Position numbers and translations under genes: made by a program. 64,000 nucleotides of DNA from Myxococcales bacterium (GTDB lineage Bacteria > Myxococcota_A > Polyangia > Haliangiales > Haliangiaceae), in NCBI GenBank assembly GCA_947483555.1, contig CANKMW010000005.1:91225-155224 (forward strand), in the 5' to 3' direction. The notes beneath the pieces were generated by a model. It ran no database searches. It was not told the origin of the DNA and worked only from the letters and a program-made list of their open reading frames with translations. Shown one piece after another: positions 17,788 through 28,231 of the stretch (positions within the stretch are counted from its first letter, which is position 1; every line of letters begins with the position of its first letter).

Positions 17788-18675
17788 GTGCCCGCGATCA
17801 TCGCCGCCTACGTGACGTGCGCCCTGGTCTGGGGCACGACGTGGTTCGCGATCCGCGCCTCGACCGGTCCCGCCGGCTTCCCGACCCTCGAGTCGGTGGC
17901 GCTGCGCTTCACGCTGGCGACCGCGCTGCTGGCGCCGATCGTGTGGTGGCTGCGCCCGCGCCTGGGGCCGTGGCCGCGCGCCCGCGCGACGTGGGCGTGG
18001 ATGATCGTCGCCGGGGTTCTCGATGCCGGCAGCTACACGCTGGTCTACTACGGCGAGGAGAACATCCCGGGCGGGCTGGCGGCGGTGCTGTTCTCGACCC
18101 AGCCGTTGATGCTCGCGGTCTTGCTCACCGCCTCGGGGATGGAGAAGGTGCGGGCCGCCGATCTGGTGGGAGCCGTGATCGCGCTGCTCGGCGTCGCCGC
18201 GATCTTCGCCGACCGCTGGCAGGTGTCACCGGCGCAGGTCGCCGGCCTGGCGATGCTGATCGGTGCGGTGGTGTGCTCGACGTCGTACTCGTTCGTCCTC
18301 AAGCGTCACGCTCAGGGTGTCCACCCGCTGCTGACGACGATCATCTTCCTGGCCGTGACCGCCGGTTGTCTCGACCTCGCCGTGCTGGTGCGCGGCGTCC
18401 AGCCGATGGCGTGGCCGCCGCCCCGGGACGCGACCATCGCGCTGCTGTACCTGGCGGTGTTCGGCTCGGTGATCGCGTTCTGGTCCTGGTTGTGGCTGCT
18501 GCAACGGCTGTCGCTCATGGTCACCAGCACGCTGGTGTTCGTGCTGCCGGTGGTGGCGCTGATCGTCGATGGCATCTGGGAGCACCAGCTCCGCCTGGGC
18601 GCGCGCGCCTACGTCGGCATCGGCGTGGTGCTGGCCGGCCTCGCGGTCTCGCTCGGCACTCGCCGCCGCGCCTGA
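17788..18675 (+). CDS. EamA/DMT-family membrane transporter
   Basis: 295 aa with about ten hydrophobic helices in two EamA repeats. Family features: VWGTTWFAIR in helix 1, a conserved RF after helix 2, ENIPGGLAAVLFSTQPL in the first repeat and a similar pattern SLMVTSTLVFVLPVVALIVDG in the second. Such proteins export or import small metabolites, often amino acids or nucleosides; the substrate is not predictable. The GTG start is preceded by AAGGGAG, one of the few clear Shine-Dalgarno sequences here, overlapping TACAAG. Confidence 0.88.
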   Translation: MPAIIAAYVTCALVWGTTWFAIRASTGPAGFPTLESVALRFTLATALLAPIVWWLRPRLGPWPRARATWAWMIVAGVLDAGSYTLVYYGEENIPGGLAAVLFSTQPLMLAVLLTASGMEKVRAADLVGAVIALLGVAAIFADRWQVSPAQVAGLAMLIGAVVCSTSYSFVLKRHAQGVHPLLTTIIFLAVTAGCLDLAVLVRGVQPMAWPPPRDATIALLYLAVFGSVIAFWSWLWLLQRLSLMVTSTLVFVLPVVALIVDGIWEHQLRLGARAYVGIGVVLAGLAVSLGTRRRA

Positions 18676-18681
18676 GGTCGC

Positions 18682-20139
<1,458 letters not shown>

Positions 20140-20146
20140 CGGGCGG

Positions 20147-20189
20147 ACACTATCACGGGGCCGCCATGGCGCCGGGGTGGTGGTAGCGT
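20147..20189. promoter_or_regulatory. Divergent pair of start-proximal hexamers
   Basis: TAGTGT (minus strand, 20147-20152) serves the FHA activator with a 7-base spacer and TAGCGT (plus strand, 20184-20189) serves the MBL-like gene with 9 bases. Only 59 bp separate the two start codons, so both promoters share this stretch. Confidence 0.5.
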
Positions 20190-20198
20190 GCTCGTTCG

Positions 20199-21332
20199 AT
20201 GGCGTACGCACCGCTCCCTGCCAACCTGACCCGCTTGACCGAGCTCGATGCCGCCTGGACCGGCGCCGGCGCCGGCGCGCGCCTCGCCGCCGTTCGTGGC
20301 GCAGCGCGTCGATTGCACGATCGACTGACCGCCGCCGGGCCCGCGGTCGCGGTCCGGACCGCCGACATCGCGACCTTCCCGTACCCGACCCGGTTCGGCC
20401 TCGATGGCGCCGCCCGATCGCTCCTGCCGTTCGTGATGATGCGCAACCGTGTCCAGCTGGTGCAGGTCCGGGTCGGCGGCGAGCTGATCAACGTGCTGGT
20501 CAACCCGACCGATCCCGAGCGTTCGCTGGCGGCGCCGTTCTTTGCCCAGCAGCTCGAGCGCTACGGCAGCTTCGTGTCGCGCCGCGTGATGTCGGCGCAG
20601 CATGGCACCGCCGCCGCGGCGCTGGCGGCATGGGGCGTCGACCCCGCCGACATCCACTACGTCACCTTCGATCACCTGCACGTGCAGGACCTGCGTGGCC
20701 TGCTCGGCACGATCGTCCCCGAGCCCGGCCAGGCGCAGCCGACGCGGGCTCTGTTGCCCAACGCCAAGCTGCTGGCGCAACGGGTCGAGCTGGCCACCCT
20801 CGAGGAGCCGCACCCCTTGCAGCGCCACTGGTACGTCGAAGGCGGCATCCTGGGCATCGATCCGCACAAGATCGTCGCGCTCGAAGGTGACTACGCGATC
20901 GGCGCCGGCCTGGCGCTGGTCCGCACCCCCGGGCACACGATCGGCAATCACAGCGTGGTGATGGTCACCGATCGCGGCGTGTGGACGGTGAGCGAGAACG
21001 GGGTCGCGGTCGACGCCTACGCACCCGAAGCCAGCGCGATCGCCGGGCTGCGCGCCCACGCTCGCGAGCGTGGCGTCGAGGTCATCCTCAACGCCAACAC
21101 GAAAGAGCACTCCCTCGATCAGTACACGTCGATGGTGCTCGAGAAGACGCTGGCCGATCCGTGCCCCGACCGCCCCGAGTTTCCGCAGCACTTCTCGTCG
21201 TCGGAGATGGTGAAGCATCCACTGGCGCCCGGGCTGGCGCCGACGTACAGCCACGGCGCGATCACCCACGGTCAGGTCGTCACCCGTCGCGACGCCGCGC
21301 CGTCATCGGCGCGTCCGCTGGCCCAGGCATGA
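20199..21332 (+). CDS. Metallo-beta-lactamase-fold-like protein with a variant metal motif
   Basis: 377 aa. The central part shows an MBL pattern: DHLHVQD at 158-164, GHTIGNHS near 245 and TVSENG near 265. In place of canonical HxHxDH the sequence has H159-x-H161-x-Q-D164, so metal binding would differ. Residues 1-60 form a helical N-terminal extension. No substrate can be named. It ends in ATGA overlapping the M1 aminopeptidase start, so the two are co-translated, and a shared peptide or cell-envelope role is possible. Confidence 0.7.
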   Translation: MAYAPLPANLTRLTELDAAWTGAGAGARLAAVRGAARRLHDRLTAAGPAVAVRTADIATFPYPTRFGLDGAARSLLPFVMMRNRVQLVQVRVGGELINVLVNPTDPERSLAAPFFAQQLERYGSFVSRRVMSAQHGTAAAALAAWGVDPADIHYVTFDHLHVQDLRGLLGTIVPEPGQAQPTRALLPNAKLLAQRVELATLEEPHPLQRHWYVEGGILGIDPHKIVALEGDYAIGAGLALVRTPGHTIGNHSVVMVTDRGVWTVSENGVAVDAYAPEASAIAGLRAHARERGVEVILNANTKEHSLDQYTSMVLEKTLADPCPDRPEFPQHFSSSEMVKHPLAPGLAPTYSHGAITHGQVVTRRDAAPSSARPLAQA

Positions 21333-23923
21333 GCCGCGAGTTCGCGCTCCCCGGCACCCGCGCCCGCTGGGCACCCGATCGCCCGATCGACGTCGAGCAC
21401 TACCGGATCGCGATCGAGCTGCATCCGGCCGAGCGCCGCATCGCCGGCGTCACCACCGTGCGGGCCCGCGTCCTGGCGCCCGAGCTCCGCTGGCTCGAGC
21501 TCGACGCGGTCGAGCTCGAGGTCACGTCGGTGCGTGACGGTGAGACGGTTCGCCGCTTCGAGCACGACGGGCGGAAGCTGCGGATCGATCTCGGCGAGCT
21601 CCGTCGGACCGGCGCCGGCGTCGAGGTCTCGATCGCGTATCGAGCCCGACCCCGGCGCGGGCTGTACTTCGTCGGACCCGATCCGGGCTACCCCGACAAG
21701 CCGGCGCAGGTGTGGACCCAGGGTCAGGACGAGGACTCGCGCTACTGGTTCCCGTGCGTCGATACCCCGCACGCCAAGGCGACCAGCGAGGTGATCGCCG
21801 ACGTGCCGGCCGGATGGTTTGCGCTCTCCAACGGCGTCCTGATCGACGATCGCACCGAGGGTGAGCGGCGCCGGCTACACTGGCGTCATGATCAGCCGCA
21901 CTCCTGCTACCTGATCACGCTGGCCGCCGGCGACCTGATCACCGTCGAGGATCGGTGGCGCGACGTGGTGGTCTCCTACCACGTGCCGCGCGGTCGCGAG
22001 GCCGCAGCGCGCCGCACGCTGGGACGGACGCCACAGATGATGGAGCTGTTCTCGACCCGGTTCGGCGTGCCGTATCCCTATCCGCGGTACGCTCAGGTCT
22101 GCGTCGCCGACTTCATCTTCGGTGGCATGGAGAACACCACCGCGACCACGCTGACCGATGCCATCCTGCTCGACGAGCGCGCCGCGCTCGACGACGACCA
22201 GGACGGGCTGGTCGCCCACGAGCTGGCCCATCAGTGGTTCGGCGACCTCGTCACCTGCCGCGACTGGGGCGAGGGCTGGCTCAACGAGGGCTTCGCGACC
22301 TACGCCGAGTACCTGTGGCGCGAGCACGTCGAAGGCCGTGACGACGCCGACGTGTTGCTCGACGAGTTCGCCGACCTGTACTTCGCCGAGGACGGCGCCC
22401 GCTACCGCCGCACCATCTGCACCAAGCACTACGACGAGCCGATCGACGTCTTCGATCACCACCTGTACGACAAGGCCGGCCGGGTGCTCCACATGCTGCG
22501 CCAGGTGCTCGGCGACCAACCGTTCTGGAACAGCCTGGCCCACTACCTCACCAAGCACCGCCACGGCGTCGTCGAGACGCGCGATCTGGCGCGCGCGATC
22601 GAGGATGCCACCGGCCGCGTGCTCGACGAGTTCTTCAGCCAGTGGATCCTCGACGGCGCCGGTCACCCCGAGCTCAAGGTGGCGATGAGCTGGGACGGTG
22701 AGACCCGGCTGGCCGAGGTCAAGGTCGAGCAGACCCAGAAGGTCGAGGGCAAGACGCCGCTGTTCCGGCTGCCGGCGACGCTGCGCTTCCGCGTCGACGG
22801 TGCCGACGTCGACGCGGCGGTGGACATCGACGGCTCCCGGCACACCTTCCAGGTCCCGCTCGCCGGCGCGCCGACGCAGATGATCTTCGACCCCGGCCGC
22901 ACCCTCCTCGCCGCGGTGGACGCCGACAAGAGCATCGAGCTGTGGGGCGCCGAGCTGGCCGCGGCGACGCTGGCCATCGATCGCAGCAACGCGGCGCGGG
23001 CGCTCGGCAAACGCGGCGGACCGCGCGCGCTGGCCTCGCTGGGCACGGCGCTGGTCGCCGACCGGTTCTGGGCGGTCCGCGGTGCCGCCGCCGCGGCGCT
23101 CGGGACCCTGCGCGGTGACGCCGCCCGCGATCTGCTGGTCGCCGCGGTCGCCGACGAGGTCCACCCCAAGGCGCGGCGGGCGATCGTCCGCGCGCTCGGC
23201 GACTTTCGGGCCAGCGTGACCGTGGCCGAGGTGCTGGCCGGTATCGTCGAGCGCGGCGACCCCAGCTACTTCGTCGAGGCCGAGGCGTGCCTGGCCTTGG
23301 GCCGGGTCCGCGCGGCGCAAGCGCCGACGTTGTTGCGCGCCGCGGCCGGCCGCGACGCGTTCCTCGACGTGATCCGGTCGCACGCCTACCGCGGCCTCGC
23401 CGAGGCCCGCGACGATTCGGCGATCGAGTTCCTGATCAGCGCCACCACCTGGGGCCGGCCGTCGCAGGGGCGGCGGGCGGCGATCGCCGCGCTGGCCTCG
23501 CTGTGCAAGGGGCGGCGCGATCGTGAGGCGGTGCGGGTCCGCGAGCGGATCGAGGAGCTGCTCGAGGATCGCGACTTCCGGGTCCAGACCGCGGCGGTCG
23601 AGGGCCTCGCCGGGCTCGGCGACGCGGCCGCGATCGCCGCCCTCGAGCGCCTCGCCGAGCGCGAGCTCGATGGACGGCTGCGTCGCCGCGGCCGCGAGGT
23701 GGTCCGCGATCTCGGCGAGCGCAGCGGCGCCGCCGAGGAGCTGCAGCGCCTGCGCGACGAGCTGGCCGCGCTGCGCGCGACGACGGTCGGGCTCCGCGAT
23801 CGCCTCGACAAGCTCGAGGCTCGCCCCGCCGCGTCCGTCGAGGACACCGACGCCAAGGCGGCCAGGAAGGCGGCCAAGCGGGCCGCCAAGGTCGCCAGGC
23901 GACACCACAAGAAGCCGTCCTGA
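21329..23923 (+). CDS. M1-family aminopeptidase with C-terminal HEAT repeats and basic tail
   Basis: 864 aa from the ATG that overlaps the upstream stop; the longer open frame from 20981 lies within the MBL-like gene. M1 hallmarks: exopeptidase motif GGMENTTATT and zinc site HELAHQ (H297, E298, H301) with the third ligand E320 in NEGFATY. A beta-sandwich follows, then HEAT-like helical repeats (about 550-790), a coiled coil (about 805-835) and a tail of some 20 residues very rich in Lys/Ala/Arg. It removes N-terminal residues from peptides; there is no signal peptide, so cytoplasmic. The HEAT region replaces or extends the usual ERAP1-like C-domain and suggests a scaffold or substrate-docking role. 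Confidence 0.93.
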   Translation: MSREFALPGTRARWAPDRPIDVEHYRIAIELHPAERRIAGVTTVRARVLAPELRWLELDAVELEVTSVRDGETVRRFEHDGRKLRIDLGELRRTGAGVEVSIAYRARPRRGLYFVGPDPGYPDKPAQVWTQGQDEDSRYWFPCVDTPHAKATSEVIADVPAGWFALSNGVLIDDRTEGERRRLHWRHDQPHSCYLITLAAGDLITVEDRWRDVVVSYHVPRGREAAARRTLGRTPQMMELFSTRFGVPYPYPRYAQVCVADFIFGGMENTTATTLTDAILLDERAALDDDQDGLVAHELAHQWFGDLVTCRDWGEGWLNEGFATYAEYLWREHVEGRDDADVLLDEFADLYFAEDGARYRRTICTKHYDEPIDVFDHHLYDKAGRVLHMLRQVLGDQPFWNSLAHYLTKHRHGVVETRDLARAIEDATGRVLDEFFSQWILDGAGHPELKVAMSWDGETRLAEVKVEQTQKVEGKTPLFRLPATLRFRVDGADVDAAVDIDGSRHTFQVPLAGAPTQMIFDPGRTLLAAVDADKSIELWGAELAAATLAIDRSNAARALGKRGGPRALASLGTALVADRFWAVRGAAAAALGTLRGDAARDLLVAAVADEVHPKARRAIVRALGDFRASVTVAEVLAGIVERGDPSYFVEAEACLALGRVRAAQAPTLLRAAAGRDAFLDVIRSHAYRGLAEARDDSAIEFLISATTWGRPSQGRRAAIAALASLCKGRRDREAVRVRERIEELLEDRDFRVQTAAVEGLAGLGDAAAIAALERLAERELDGRLRRRGREVVRDLGERSGAAEELQRLRDELAALRATTVGLRDRLDKLEARPAASVEDTDAKAARKAAKRAAKVARRHHKKPS

Positions 23924-23940
23924 GCCCGCGAGCCTCGTGC

Positions 23941-23946
23941 TAGCGT
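23941..23946 (+). promoter_or_regulatory. TAGCGT box before the Gly-rich lipoprotein
   Basis: TAGCGT followed by a 7-base spacer and the ATG at 23954. Confidence 0.5.
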
Positions 23947-23953
23947 CGCCACC

Positions 23954-25378
23954 ATGTCGCACCGCGTTGTCGCGGCGACGATCGTGCTGATCGCCGCCTG
24001 TTCGTTCAACCCCGGCGACGGCCAGGGCGGCGATGACGCCGGCGACCCCGACGGCGGCGACGATGATGGCGGGCCGATCGACGGCGCGGGCAGCGATGGC
24101 GTGTGCGCGGCGCGCTGCGAGGGCGACAGCCTGATCACGTGCAACGGGGCGCAGGACAACCCGCCGATGAGCTGCCCGGCCGGATGCCTGACCACCGGCG
24201 CGCCCCATTGCGCGACGCTGGTGCCATCGAACGGGGCGTCGATGAGCGACCTGACCGGCGTGATCGGCGACCTCGTGGTTGCCGCCGGACAGGTGGTCGT
24301 GATCGACGGCGACGACGGCTCGATCATCGGGTACGTCGCCGGCACACCGACCACGATCCGTGACCCCGGCGTGGGGCTGGGCGACAGCATCCGCTTCCGG
24401 GCGCTGGCGCAGGGCAACGGTGCCCCCGAGGTCGCCATCTTCGGCGTGCGCTCGCTGGCCATCGCCGACGGCGGTCGGTTGTGGATCGCCGGCGATCGCC
24501 CGGTCCTCATCCTGGTCGAGCAGACCGCCAGCATCGCCGGTGCGCTCGATGCCGGCGGCGGCCACTCCGGCGCAACGGGCATGGTCGACTGCCAGGAGTG
24601 CGCCGGGGCCGGTGGCGGCGCCGGATCGACGGACCTGACCGCGGCGAGCGGTTGCGGGCCCGGGCTGGATGGCAACTACTACCCCGCGATGGACGAGACC
24701 GGCGGCGGCGGCGGCGGCCTCGGCAGCGTCGGCGGGCGCGGCGGCGACAGCAACGGCGGCGCCGCGGTCGGCGGCGACGTCACGCCGATCACCGGCTGCC
24801 CCGGTGATGACCTGATCCCGCTCGAGGGCGGCTCGGGCGGCGGCCAGGGCGCGCTCACCGGCGCGGTCGGCGGGGCGGAAGGTGGCGGTGGCGGGGGCGC
24901 GGTGCAGATCACCGCGTTGCTGTCCATCAGCCTCCTGGCCACCGCGGACCTGTACGCCGGCGGCGCCGGTGGCGTTGGCACGATGGCCGACTACGGCGGC
25001 GGCGGCGGCGGCGCGGGCGGCGGCGTGCTGCTCGAGGCGCCGGAGGTCATGGTCGCCAGCGGTGCACGCATCACCGCCAACGGCGGCGGCGGCGGCAGCG
25101 GTCGCGAGGCCAACCGCGGCGAGAACGGCGCCCGCAGCGGAGTTCGCGCCAGCGGTGGCGCCGGCAACGGTACCGGCAACAACGACGGCCGCGGTGGCCT
25201 GGGCGGTGTCGGTGCGCTGACCGGTCAGGTCGCGACCCAGGGCAACGGCACCATCGACGGAACTGGCGGCGGCGGCGGCGGCGCCGGTGTGGTGCGGATC
25301 AACACCGTCGATCCGTTCCTGCTTCCCAACGTCGTGATCAGTCCGCCGCCCACCACCGGCGCGGCGATGCGGCAATAG
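23954..25378 (+). CDS. Gly-rich secreted lipoprotein
   Basis: 474 aa. Signal peptide with lipobox IAAC (C16), an Asp/Gly linker, then a small Cys-containing module (about 50-80) and a beta-rich region. From about residue 200 it becomes a series of Gly-rich loops separated by short beta segments (ASIAGALDAGGG, AVGGDVTPI, ARITANGGGG), as in repeat proteins with a glycine-rich beta-helix. The vWA protein at the right end of the window has the same Gly-rich style, so the two may be related in fold. Function unknown; likely surface-exposed. Confidence 0.8.
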   Translation: MSHRVVAATIVLIAACSFNPGDGQGGDDAGDPDGGDDDGGPIDGAGSDGVCAARCEGDSLITCNGAQDNPPMSCPAGCLTTGAPHCATLVPSNGASMSDLTGVIGDLVVAAGQVVVIDGDDGSIIGYVAGTPTTIRDPGVGLGDSIRFRALAQGNGAPEVAIFGVRSLAIADGGRLWIAGDRPVLILVEQTASIAGALDAGGGHSGATGMVDCQECAGAGGGAGSTDLTAASGCGPGLDGNYYPAMDETGGGGGGLGSVGGRGGDSNGGAAVGGDVTPITGCPGDDLIPLEGGSGGGQGALTGAVGGAEGGGGGGAVQITALLSISLLATADLYAGGAGGVGTMADYGGGGGGAGGGVLLEAPEVMVASGARITANGGGGGSGREANRGENGARSGVRASGGAGNGTGNNDGRGGLGGVGALTGQVATQGNGTIDGTGGGGGGAGVVRINTVDPFLLPNVVISPPPTTGAAMRQ

Positions 25379-25433
25379 CGCGCCGCCGAACCTTCCTGCG
25401 TCGGGGCAGAACTCCGCAGCGCGGAACCGAAGC

Positions 25434-25447
25434 GGGCGTTTTCGCCC
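25434..25447 (+). other. Short hairpin downstream of the Gly-rich lipoprotein gene
   Basis: GGGCG-TTTT-CGCCC, perfect 5-bp stem with a T4 loop, 55 bp past the stop. It lacks a T tail, so it may be a 3-prime stabiliser rather than a terminator. Confidence 0.3.
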
Positions 25448-25565
25448 CGGCGTCGGCGCCGGCGGTGACGGTCGCCAGTGGTCCCGCGGCGCGACATCTG
25501 GTGCGGCGACGCCGGCTTGCGACACCGACAACTTCGGTGCGCGACCCTGGCACGACGTGTGATGT

Positions 25566-25591
25566 GCCTGTCCTGAGCCTGCCGAAGGGTG
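25566..25591 (-). repeat. Copy of a widespread dispersed repeat (CCTTCGGCAGGCTCAGGACAGG type)
   Basis: On the minus strand the sequence reads CCTTCGGCAGGCTCAGGACA followed by GG, nearly identical to a short element repeated in many high-GC bacterial genomes. It lies in the 232-bp gap before the degenerate zincin gene. A related but not identical element is at 39085-39139. Confidence 0.55.
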
Positions 25592-25610
25592 AGCAGGCAG
25601 GGGGGCCACC

Positions 25611-26828
25611 ATGCGCACATGGATGCTTGTCGTGACGACGTCCTGCTTCGCCGCCGCCGGCGCTGCTGCTGACACCGCACCACGCGCGATCGCGATCGTC
25701 GGTGGCGCCGCCGCCGGCGACCCGAAGCCGCGGTCGACGTACCTGGTCCACGAACCCGGGCCGGGTGGCAGCCCGCTGGAGCTGCCGAGCGGCACCGCGC
25801 ACGCGGCACCCACGATCATCTTCATGAACCGCATGGGCGGCATCTACCGCCCCGGCGATAGCGACTCGCGCACCAACCAGTCCAGCATCCCCAGTCGCAC
25901 GTCGCAGGTCGATCCGTGGAGCGTCAGCGCCGCCGGCTGGCAGCAGGTGATGAGCTGCATGAGCGAGCAGTTCGCGCGCTTCAACGTCGTCATCACCGAC
26001 GTCGATCCCGGCAACGTGCCGCACATCGAGTCGGTGGTCGCCGGTTCGCCGCAGGACGTCGGCATGGGCTCGGGCGTCGGCGGGGTGTCGCCGTTCACGG
26101 ACGACTGCGGTGTGATCCCCAACTCGATCGTGTTCACGTTCGCCGAGGTCTACGGCACCGCGTACCGGGACATCTGCGAGACCGCGGCCCAGGAGGTGTC
26201 ACACTCCTTCGGCCTCGATCACGAGTACGAGTGCAAGGATCCGATGACCTACCTCGGCGGGTGCGGCGACAAGTCGTTCCAGAACCGGCTGGCGTCGTGC
26301 GGCGAGTACAGCGCGCGCACCTGCTGGTGCGGCGGCACGACCCAGAACTCGGTGGCGATGCTGACCGAGCGCCTCGGTGCGCACAACCTGCCGCCGCTGG
26401 TCGACATCACGGCGCCTGCGGACGGGGCCATCGTCGCGCCGGCCTTCGAGGTCGTGGTCTCGGCGACCGACACCGGCATGCTCACCCGCGTCGAGCTGTG
26501 GCTGGACGGTGCGCTGGCCGAGACCCTGGTCGCGCCGCCGTGGCGGTTCGCCACCGATGCGGCGCTGCCCGACGGCACCCATGCGATCGAGGTCCGAGTC
26601 TTCGACGATGGCGAGGCGACCGCGACCGACCAGGTCGCCGTGACCGTGGCCCGCAGCGGCGGCGGTGGCGACGGTGACGGCGACGGCGACGGTGACGGTG
26701 ACGGCGACGGTGACGGTGACGACGACGGTGGCGGCCTGATCACCGGTGGCTGCGCTGCCGCCGGTGGTGCCGGCACCGGCCTGGCGCTGCTGGCGCTGGC
26801 GTTCCTGCCCCGCCGCCGTCGCCGGTAG
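25611..26828 (+). CDS. Secreted zincin-like protein with degenerate zinc site and MYXO-CTERM-like tail
   Basis: 405 aa. Signal peptide (about 1-21), then a protease-like domain. The expected HExxHxxGxxH motif appears as Q194-E195-V-S-H198-S-F-G201-L-D-H204, so the first histidine ligand is Gln; a following DPMTYLG resembles the Met-turn region. An Ig-like beta domain (about 265-350, ITAPADGAIV...) follows, then a (DG)n tract about 20 residues long, then a Gly-Cys, hydrophobic segment and five Arg, typical of MYXO-CTERM sorting tails. An AGGGGGG Shine-Dalgarno precedes the ATG. Whether it is proteolytic is doubtful unless another residue completes the zinc site. Confidence 0.83.
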   Translation: MRTWMLVVTTSCFAAAGAAADTAPRAIAIVGGAAAGDPKPRSTYLVHEPGPGGSPLELPSGTAHAAPTIIFMNRMGGIYRPGDSDSRTNQSSIPSRTSQVDPWSVSAAGWQQVMSCMSEQFARFNVVITDVDPGNVPHIESVVAGSPQDVGMGSGVGGVSPFTDDCGVIPNSIVFTFAEVYGTAYRDICETAAQEVSHSFGLDHEYECKDPMTYLGGCGDKSFQNRLASCGEYSARTCWCGGTTQNSVAMLTERLGAHNLPPLVDITAPADGAIVAPAFEVVVSATDTGMLTRVELWLDGALAETLVAPPWRFATDAALPDGTHAIEVRVFDDGEATATDQVAVTVARSGGGGDGDGDGDGDGDGDGDGDDDGGGLITGGCAAAGGAGTGLALLALAFLPRRRRR

Positions 26829-26907
26829 CGCGCATCGAGCGGCCGGAACCGACAGACGATGTCACCGCGGCGCGGCGATCATGCTCGCCTCACCGCCGGG
26901 CCTGGGC

Positions 26908-26913
26908 TAGCGT
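26908..26913 (+). promoter_or_regulatory. TAGCGT box before the esterase gene
   Basis: TAGCGT, 6-base spacer, GTG at 26920. Confidence 0.5.
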
Positions 26914-26919
26914 CGCCGC

Positions 26920-27924
26920 GTGCGGTTGCCCTGGGTCCCAGCCTCGACCTTCCTGATCACGGCGGCCCTCGCCGCGTGTGATCGTGGCGGTGCGGGAGCC
27001 GGCGATGACGTCGAGGCACCCGTGGCCGGCGACGCCACCGTGCTCGCCGGCGATGCGCTCGGGGCTGGCGACGCTCGGCAGGTGCACGCGTGCGAGGGCC
27101 GCTCGACGCAGCCGGTCGACGCGGTGTGGACCCTCGAGCACGGCGGCGTGACCCGCTCGATCCGCGTCCACGTACCGGCCAGCTACGATCCGGTGCGACC
27201 GACGCCGGTGGTGCTCGACTTCCACGGCTACACCATGTCGGCGTCGGCGCAGGAGGACCTGACCCGGTTCCCGGCCAAGGCCGACGCCGAGGGCTTCATC
27301 TCGGTGCACGCCGACGGAACCGGCACGCCCCGGGGCTGGAACGGCGGGGCCTGCTGCGGCACGCCCGCGACCACCGGACTCGACGACATCGGCTTCGTCC
27401 TGGCGCTGCTCGATCAGCTCGAGGCGCGGTTGTGCGTCGACCCGCGCCGCGTGTTCTCGACCGGCTTCTCCAACGGCGGCTTCCTGTCGCACCGGCTCGG
27501 CTGCGTGGCCGCTGATCGCATCGCGGCGATCGCGCCGGTGTCGGGGATGATGGGCGTCGATGCCTGCGACCCGAGCCGGCCGATGCCGGTGATGCACTTC
27601 CACGGCACCTCCGACACCATCGTGCCCTACGCGGGCGGCGGCCTCACCGGTTACCGCTCGGCGGCGGCGACCGACGCCGGCTGGGCGGCCCGCAACGGCT
27701 GCACCAGCACGCCGATCGAGACCTTCGCCAGCGGCGATTCGCGCTGTCTGACCCATGGTGGTTGCGACGGCGGCGCCGACGTCACGTTGTGCACCGTCAC
27801 CGCCGGCGGCCACACCTGGCCCGGGGGCGGCTACTTTCCGGGTGGGCACATCACGACCGATCTGTCGGCCACCGACGCGATGTGGGCGTTCTTCGTCGCC
27901 CATCCGTTGTCAGCCGACGAGTGA
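26920..27924 (+). CDS. Secreted PHB-depolymerase/LpqC-like esterase lipoprotein
   Basis: 334 aa, GTG start. Lipobox LAAC near residue 20 and an Asp/Gly linker, then an alpha/beta-hydrolase: nucleophile S184 in GFSNGG, D232 in HGTSDTIVPY and H298 in GGHTWPGG. The oxyanion motif DFHGYTMS is present, as is the GWNGGACCG motif seen in feruloyl esterase/PHB depolymerase relatives (CE1/LpqC). Likely substrates are extracellular polyesters or acylated polysaccharide; the sequence does not decide. Convergent with the small membrane protein gene, stops 8 bp apart. Confidence 0.88.
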   Translation: MRLPWVPASTFLITAALAACDRGGAGAGDDVEAPVAGDATVLAGDALGAGDARQVHACEGRSTQPVDAVWTLEHGGVTRSIRVHVPASYDPVRPTPVVLDFHGYTMSASAQEDLTRFPAKADAEGFISVHADGTGTPRGWNGGACCGTPATTGLDDIGFVLALLDQLEARLCVDPRRVFSTGFSNGGFLSHRLGCVAADRIAAIAPVSGMMGVDACDPSRPMPVMHFHGTSDTIVPYAGGGLTGYRSAAATDAGWAARNGCTSTPIETFASGDSRCLTHGGCDGGADVTLCTVTAGGHTWPGGGYFPGGHITTDLSATDAMWAFFVAHPLSADE

Positions 27925-27932
27925 TCGCGTCG

Positions 27933-28130
27933 TCAGCGCGGATGCGGGTCGCGAAACCGGCCATGCTCGTCGGACGCATGATCGCCGTCCGTGATGTGGC
28001 TCGCCGAGATGAACCTGCGCTCGACGAAGATCAGCATCGCGCCCAGGAGCACGGCCCACGGCCAGCTCAGCGCCCCGGACAGCACCGCCAACACCATCAC
28101 CAGCGTCCCGAAGTAGAGGAAGAGGAACAT
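27933..28130 (-). CDS. Small membrane protein
   Basis: 65 aa: two adjoining hydrophobic segments (about 1-22 and 24-37) and a charged, His/Asp-rich C-terminal tail (SASHITDGDHASDEHG). It is short but well supported: AAGGAGG (28136-28142, minus strand) lies 5 bases before the ATG, the best Shine-Dalgarno in the window. No family recognised. Confidence 0.7.
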   Translation of the reverse strand: MFLFLYFGTLVMVLAVLSGALSWPWAVLLGAMLIFVERRFISASHITDGDHASDEHGRFRDPHPR

Positions 28131-28135
28131 CGTGC

Positions 28136-28142
28136 CCTCCTT
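28136..28142 (-). promoter_or_regulatory. Strong Shine-Dalgarno of the 65-aa membrane protein
   Basis: AAGGAGG with 5-base spacing to the ATG at 28130. Notable because most neighbours lack one. Confidence 0.7.
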
Positions 28143-28215
28143 GTCAGCAAAGCCTACGCCTGCGCGCCGGCCCGTCCACCATCGAAGTACCGTGTCTGGG
28201 GGCTTACATCTGGGC

Positions 28216-28221
28216 TAGGAT
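28216..28221 (+). promoter_or_regulatory. TAGGAT box before the 56-aa Cys-rich ORF
   Basis: TAGGAT with a 10-base spacer to the GTG at 28232; the main reason to believe in that small gene besides its codon pattern. Confidence 0.45.
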
Positions 28222-28231
28222 CAAGGCCGCC

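Noticed and set aside
21875..25843. Minus-strand frame of 1322 codons opposite the aminopeptidase and lipoprotein genes
   Set aside because: Long antisense frames are usual at this GC content; the plus strand carries recognised domains and correct motifs.
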